Notes under the pieces: generated by a model
Databases searched by the model: none
The model's input: the letters and a program-made list of their open reading frames with translations, nothing else
Told to the model about the DNA's origin: nothing
Shown: positions 1-4,000 of the stretch, piece by piece
Numbering within the stretch: the first letter of the stretch is position 1
How the letters are laid out: each line of letters begins with the position of its first letter
Translations under genes and position numbers: made by a program
Origin: an uncultured Myxococcales bacterium
GTDB taxonomy: Bacteria; Myxococcota_A; Bradymonadia; Bradymonadales; Bradymonadaceae
Length of the DNA: 6,371 bases
Assembly (NCBI GenBank): GCA_913058025.1
Contig: CAJXPN010000276.1
Span: 1 to 6,371 of the forward strand
Direction: 5' to 3'

Positions 1-47
1 GAGATTTCTGCCTGTCTCGTGGGCTCGGAGATGTGTATAAGAGACAG
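1..47 (+). other. Residual Illumina Nextera adapter with i7 index (artefact)
   Basis: This is library adapter, not genomic DNA. Bases 1-5 (GAGAT) match the 3' end of the P7 oligo. Bases 6-13 (TTCTGCCT) sit exactly where the 8-base i7 index lies, and from memory match Nextera index N703. Bases 14-28 (GTCTCGTGGGCTCGG) are the Nextera read-2 adapter and 29-47 (AGATGTGTATAAGAGACAG) are the Tn5 mosaic end. The order and spacing equal those of the Nextera construct, so chance is not credible. Genomic sequence starts at 48. Any protein reading through here gains false N-terminal residues such as MCIRDR or MYKRQ. Confidence 0.98.
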
Positions 48-48
48 G

Positions 49-762
49 CTGAGCGCGCTGCTCGTCTGCTCCGACCTCCAGTTCGTGGACACGGACAGCG
101 TCCAGGTCGACCAGCGACGCCTCCTGGGCGAGGCGGCGGCCCAGGAGCTCGGCCTCATGGCGCAGATGGGGCTGCTCCCGGAGCCCGAGACCACCGGCGT
201 GTTGCTCGCCGGGGACCTCTACGTCGACCCGGCGCTGCACGCGCGCGGCGGGCTCGGGGACGTGATGGGTGTGTGGCGCGCGTTCGACGAGGCCTTCGGC
301 TGGGTCGCCGGCGTCGCGGGCAACCACGACGCGTTCAACGGGCGCGCGCAGCGGCCCCCGGCGCTCCGTAGGGGCTCGATGAGGATGCTCGACGGCGACG
401 TCGTCGCGATGGGAGGGCTACGCATCGGAGGAGTCAGCGGCGTCATCGGTGACCCGGAGAGGCCTTGGCGCAGGACCGAGGACGCGTACCTCGAGGCGCT
501 CATCCGCGTGCTCGAACAAGAGCCCGATGTCGTCGTCCTGCACGAGTCGCCTCGGCCGATCGACCCCGGGCACGCTGGCGGCGGGAAGGCGACGTTGACG
601 CGGGTGCTCGTCGAGCACGCCTCGACGGCGCGCCCTCCCCTGGTGATCTCGGGGCACGTGGGCTGGGACGAGCCGCTGGACCCGACGGGTTCCGGGCCTC
701 AGCTCCTCAACGTGGAGGAGCGCATGGTCCTGCTGACGTGCGCGCCGCTGCGCGCGCTCTGA
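49..762 (+). CDS. Calcineurin-like metallophosphoesterase, 5'-truncated, atypical metal site
   Basis: This is the C-terminal 237 residues of a probable two-metal phosphoesterase (calcineurin-like fold), a family that hydrolyses phosphomono- or diesters; the substrate cannot be told. The motifs come in family order. SDLQ (70-81) is at the motif I position, where D-x-H is usual, so Gln replaces the His. GDLYVD (211-228) fits GDxxD and GNHD (319-330) is intact. The His of LHESP (541-543) is the motif IV candidate. GHVGW (652-666) corresponds to GHxH, with Gly (661-663) in place of the last His. Only a few residues seem to be missing before the first strand (LSALLVCSD), so the lost 5' part is probably short. 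The apparent GTG start at 19 lies in adapter and is false; the first wholly genomic codon is CTG at 49. No signal peptide or membrane segment is visible, so it is probably cytosolic, although the true N-terminus is missing. Fold assignment is firm. Activity is uncertain because two usual metal or catalytic histidines are replaced. Confidence 0.85.
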   Translation: MSALLVCSDLQFVDTDSVQVDQRRLLGEAAAQELGLMAQMGLLPEPETTGVLLAGDLYVDPALHARGGLGDVMGVWRAFDEAFGWVAGVAGNHDAFNGRAQRPPALRRGSMRMLDGDVVAMGGLRIGGVSGVIGDPERPWRRTEDAYLEALIRVLEQEPDVVVLHESPRPIDPGHAGGGKATLTRVLVEHASTARPPLVISGHVGWDEPLDPTGSGPQLLNVEERMVLLTCAPLRAL

Positions 763-783
763 GCCCGCGCGAGCGCGGGCTCA
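760..783 (+). terminator. GC hairpin over the phosphoesterase stop codon, possible terminator
   Basis: TGAGCCCGCG (760-769) and CGCGGGCTCA (774-783) are perfect reverse complements around the loop CGAG, giving a 10-bp stem with no mismatch. The left arm starts with the TGA stop codon of the upstream gene. No T-run follows (the next bases are CGTGGG), so it is not a textbook intrinsic terminator. In GC-rich bacteria such U-less hairpins often sit at gene ends, where they may stop transcription or protect the mRNA 3' end. Confidence 0.5.
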
Positions 784-923
784 CGTGGGTGGACGCTCGG
801 ATGCGTCGTGCGCGAGAACACGGCGCGCGGAACCTCACCCGAACGACATCGGCGCGACGAGAACACGAGGCCGGTCTGACCACGAGACAGATAAACACAC
901 GCAAACATCAATATTTTGAGTCA

Positions 924-951
924 TTTACACCCAATCGAACAACGGGGTAAT
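924..951 (+). promoter_or_regulatory. Weak sigma-70-like promoter candidate for the giant ORF
   Basis: TTTACA (924-929) matches the TTGACA -35 consensus at five of six positions. GGTAAT (946-951) matches TATAAT at four of six after a 16-bp spacer. It lies in the only AT-rich stretch of the window and would give a leader of roughly 65-70 nt before the ATG at 1026. A second possible -35, TTGAGT, is at 916-921 but has no good -10 at the right spacing. Myxobacterial promoters are often poorly conserved, so the exact boxes are a guess. Confidence 0.35.
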
Positions 952-994
952 CAAGAGAGGATCAAACCCACCACGCGTCTGTACTCTGGCCACA

Positions 995-1024
995 CGAGAC
1001 CAGCGGATTCGCCTTCAGGTCTCG
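995..1024 (+). promoter_or_regulatory. Leader hairpin overlapping the ribosome-binding site
   Basis: CGAGACC (995-1001) is the exact reverse complement of GGTCTCG (1018-1024), with a 16-nt loop. The best Shine-Dalgarno-like bases, AGGT (1017-1020), lie five bases before the ATG at 1026, and all but the first are paired in the 3' arm. If it forms, the stem would hide the ribosome-binding site of the giant ORF. A 7-bp inverted repeat is short enough to arise by chance. Confidence 0.35.
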
Positions 1025-1025
1025 A

Positions 1026-1091
1026 ATGAAACACAACGCATACGCCCCGCTCCTCTGCATCCTCTCTGTCTTCGCGGGTCCGACGCTCGGA
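1026..1091 (+). other. Signal peptide, probably lipoprotein type
   Basis: Residues 1-22 of the giant protein have a short basic/polar start (MKHN), a hydrophobic core (APLLCILSVFAG) and the sequence PTLG before C23. TLG-C departs from the usual L-[AS]-[GA]-C lipobox at -3 and -2 but keeps Gly at -1. The following GGCDEEP is polar, flexible and acidic, as is usual for lipoproteins. Export is well supported. Signal peptidase II cleavage and lipidation at C23 are likely but not certain; C26 and ordinary signal peptidase I cleavage are the alternatives. Confidence 0.65.
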
Positions 1092-4000
1092 TGCGGCGGC
1101 TGCGATGAGGAGCCCATCACCCAGGTCGCGGGCTCCTGCACGCCCGACTCCGACCTCATCGCCGAGGGCCGGGAGTGCCGGCGCGACGACCAGTGCCCAT
1201 GCGGCGCGCACTGCTCGATGGGCCTGTGCGCGGCGACGTGCGCGTCGTCGAGCGACTGCGCCGACGGCCAGACCTGCGACACGTTCGGCCGCTGCGGAGC
1301 GCCCGGCGCGACCGTCTCGCCGAGGAACGCGCTCGTCCAGGGACGACCTCGTATCCTCCAGTCGGGCATCATCGCGGGGCCGCGCGACCAGCCTCGGTTG
1401 CTCACGGTCGTCGCCGACGACGGCCCGATCACGAGCATGCGACTCAAGGCAGACCCGGGCGCCGAGATCGCGCTCGCGGTGCCTGGCGTCGAGTCCACCG
1501 CGCTCGAATACAGCGACGAGGTGATCGTCGGAGAGGAGATCGCGGAAGGCGGGGTCCTCAACGTCTACACGCGCCCGCTGGCGGATACGCCGGCTGGTGA
1601 GGACCCGCCGATCAGCGGGGTCACCGTCGTCACGGCCTCGAACACGTCGACCTCCGTGCCCATCGCCAGCGCGGCGGCCTTCGAGCCTCCCGCGCCGCCC
1701 CCCTCGTCGCTCGAGGGCATGTACGAAGGCGCCGCTCGGGTCGTCTTCTCGGGCGTGAGTGGACGCAACGGCTTCGTGGGCAGCTCGCCGATCCGCGACG
1801 TGTCGACGCGCATCACGGCCGAGGTGTTCCCGGCCTCGGGTGGGCGCGCCGTGCTCGTGCTCCGCGACCCGCTCCGCCTGATCCACCCCGAGGGGGAGTG
1901 GGTCGGTGAGATCATCCTGGACGAGAACCCGCGCGTGGAGATGCCGGCGTTCGAACAGATCGCCCCGCTGCAAATGGCCGGGTCCACAATCCACGTCGTG
2001 ACCGTGGCCGGAGACGGCGCGCTCGCGGGCGACCCGTCCGAGGACGGCTGGTCGGGCTCGCTCCAGTTCAAGCTCGACCTCGAGTTCTCGGGCGCCTCGA
2101 GCTCGACCCTCGCGCCGAGGCAGATCTGGCAGATCGGGATCGGCCGCGTCGCGGACCCGTCGGGGGCGTCCGCTCCTGCGGTGGACGAAGCCGCCGCGCT
2201 GACCTTCGACCCCGACGTCGCCGCGCAGACCCCTTTCGCCCACGAGCAGGCCTTCCTCGACGTCGTGGCGCCCACCAGCACGGGCCGGTCGGTCACCCTC
2301 GAAGGAGAGACGTCGACCAGCGTCAGGATCAACCACTCCGGCCACTCATTGAACAGCAACCAGTCGATCACCCTCACGGGGGCGACCGGGCCGGACGCCG
2401 GCCTCTGGAACCGCTCCCACGCGGTCACTCGAATCAACGACTCGCTCAGCTACCAAATCATGACCCCGGTGTTCCCGCTGGTCCTCCCCACGGGCAACCT
2501 GACGGCATCGATCAACCAGGTCCAGGCGGAGTTCGACAGGCAGTACCTGAGCGATCCGGCCGAGCGGGCCGCGATCAGTGAGCTGCTGCCCGCCTCGATG
2601 AGCGTGACGCATTGCGCCGACTCGAGCTCGATCGAGGGCGCCGGTATCATGACGTACCCCACCCTCGGGCTCGTGGGCGTCAAGGCGCTGACGGGCTTCG
2701 ACGCGTTCACGGACGGGGTCGATGTCATCGAGCAGCACCCACGGGGTCCAATACAGCCCTGCCGATCGGACGAGTGGACACCGGATTGCGGTCCTCGAGG
2801 ACCCTTCCCACCCTCGTTCATGAGCTTCCGCGCTCGGACGGCGATCTCCGACGAGGAGCTCCAGCGATCGATCCTGAGCTCGTTGGTGGAGGCGACCACG
2901 TTCACGACGACAGGAGGCAACGACACCTACATCGGAGGCGATGGCTCGACGTACATCGCGTCGGCGTCGTTCGGGGGATCGTCCATGGACGACTTCCGGT
3001 TCCCGCTGAATGCGGGGGGTGCGCTCGAGCAGGCGGTCCCGTGCGCGGTCGACATGACATCGATCGTTGCGCCGGCACCGGTGACCTCGCCGACAGTCAA
3101 CCCCTTCGATCCCAGCACACTCGGACCTTCAGTGCGCGCGGTCTTCGACCCTGCCATCGTCGACGACACATTCGATGGCTGCGCCACGATCGAGGAGTCC
3201 TACGACTGCATCGTGGTCGACATCGAGGACCTCGTCGATCCCGCAGAGCGTGAGGCCACGTTCATCCTGGGCTACTACGCGAACTACACCATCGGAAACA
3301 GGACCGGGGCCGGCTTCCCGAGGTTCGAGATCGAAGGGGCGACGTTCACGAAGGTGTGCGTCTTCCCGAGGCGGTCCACCACGTGTGTCGCTGGCGCCCT
3401 CTGCGACGACGAGACGGACACCGAAGGGTTCGACCCCTCGTCGCTGGCCGCGACGATCGAGGACGGGGGCACCGGACCAGGAGAGTACAGCGGCGCCGGC
3501 GAGCTGAAGTGTGAGGATGGAGGCGCGGGGCTCGAGATGCCGATGGACGTCGGCAGCCCCACCTCCGACGTGCTCACCACGGCGTGTATGGAGGACATCG
3601 AGGCGCTCTTCGCCCTCACTGGACCGTCCATACCGGTGGGGACTGTGGCCGATCGCCTCGAGGCGATCGGTTGGAGAACGGCCAGCACCAACGGGTGCCT
3701 GGAGCCGAGCCGCTTCCTCACGATGTTGGGACTCAGCGGGGACACGGCGCGCCAGCTCGGCGCGTTCTCGCCAGACCGCCCCTACGACACCAACGACGCC
3801 ATATTCTTGAGGCTGCTCCAGCGCTACCTCCAGGCCCACGACTTCATCGCCGCGCAGTCGGGCAACGGCGGAGACATCGCCGAGTCCTTCGCCAGCGGGG
3901 ACGCCATCGCCGACCTCGAGACGGCGCTCGAGGGCTCACTGCGCGCCTGGGACCTTCTTCTCCACCCTCGCATCGGCTCGGCGCTGGCGGGCGTCTCGCG

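Larger units (their letters stand above)
784..1025. other. Intergenic region with AT-rich island
   Basis: This gap separates the phosphoesterase from the giant ORF. The left half is GC-rich like the genes, and a 10-bp direct repeat CGAGAACACG occurs at 813-822 and 858-867. From about 890 to 955 the sequence turns clearly AT-rich (for example ATATTTT at 911-917), unlike anything else in the window and typical of a promoter region. I see no tRNA or riboswitch pattern and no credible small gene. The open frames crossing it, including one on + from 465 to 950, are Arg-rich shadows with no start-site support. Confidence 0.6.

Noticed and set aside
29..47. Tn5 mosaic end as evidence of a natural transposon
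   Set aside because: It is preceded by the synthetic read-2 adapter, an index and P7 bases, so it comes from library preparation. No transposase gene or IS50-like sequence is present.
33..371. Plus-strand frame beginning MYKRQ
   Set aside because: Its start codon and first residues are in the mosaic end, and the rest is an Arg/Ala/Gly-rich shadow of the phosphoesterase frame.
951..2345. 464-residue open frame on the minus strand opposite the start of the giant gene
   Set aside because: It is very Arg/Gly/Asp/Val-rich and low in complexity, with no motif. It lies opposite a + frame with a signal peptide, Cys module and proper codon bias. Long antisense open frames are expected in GC-rich genes.
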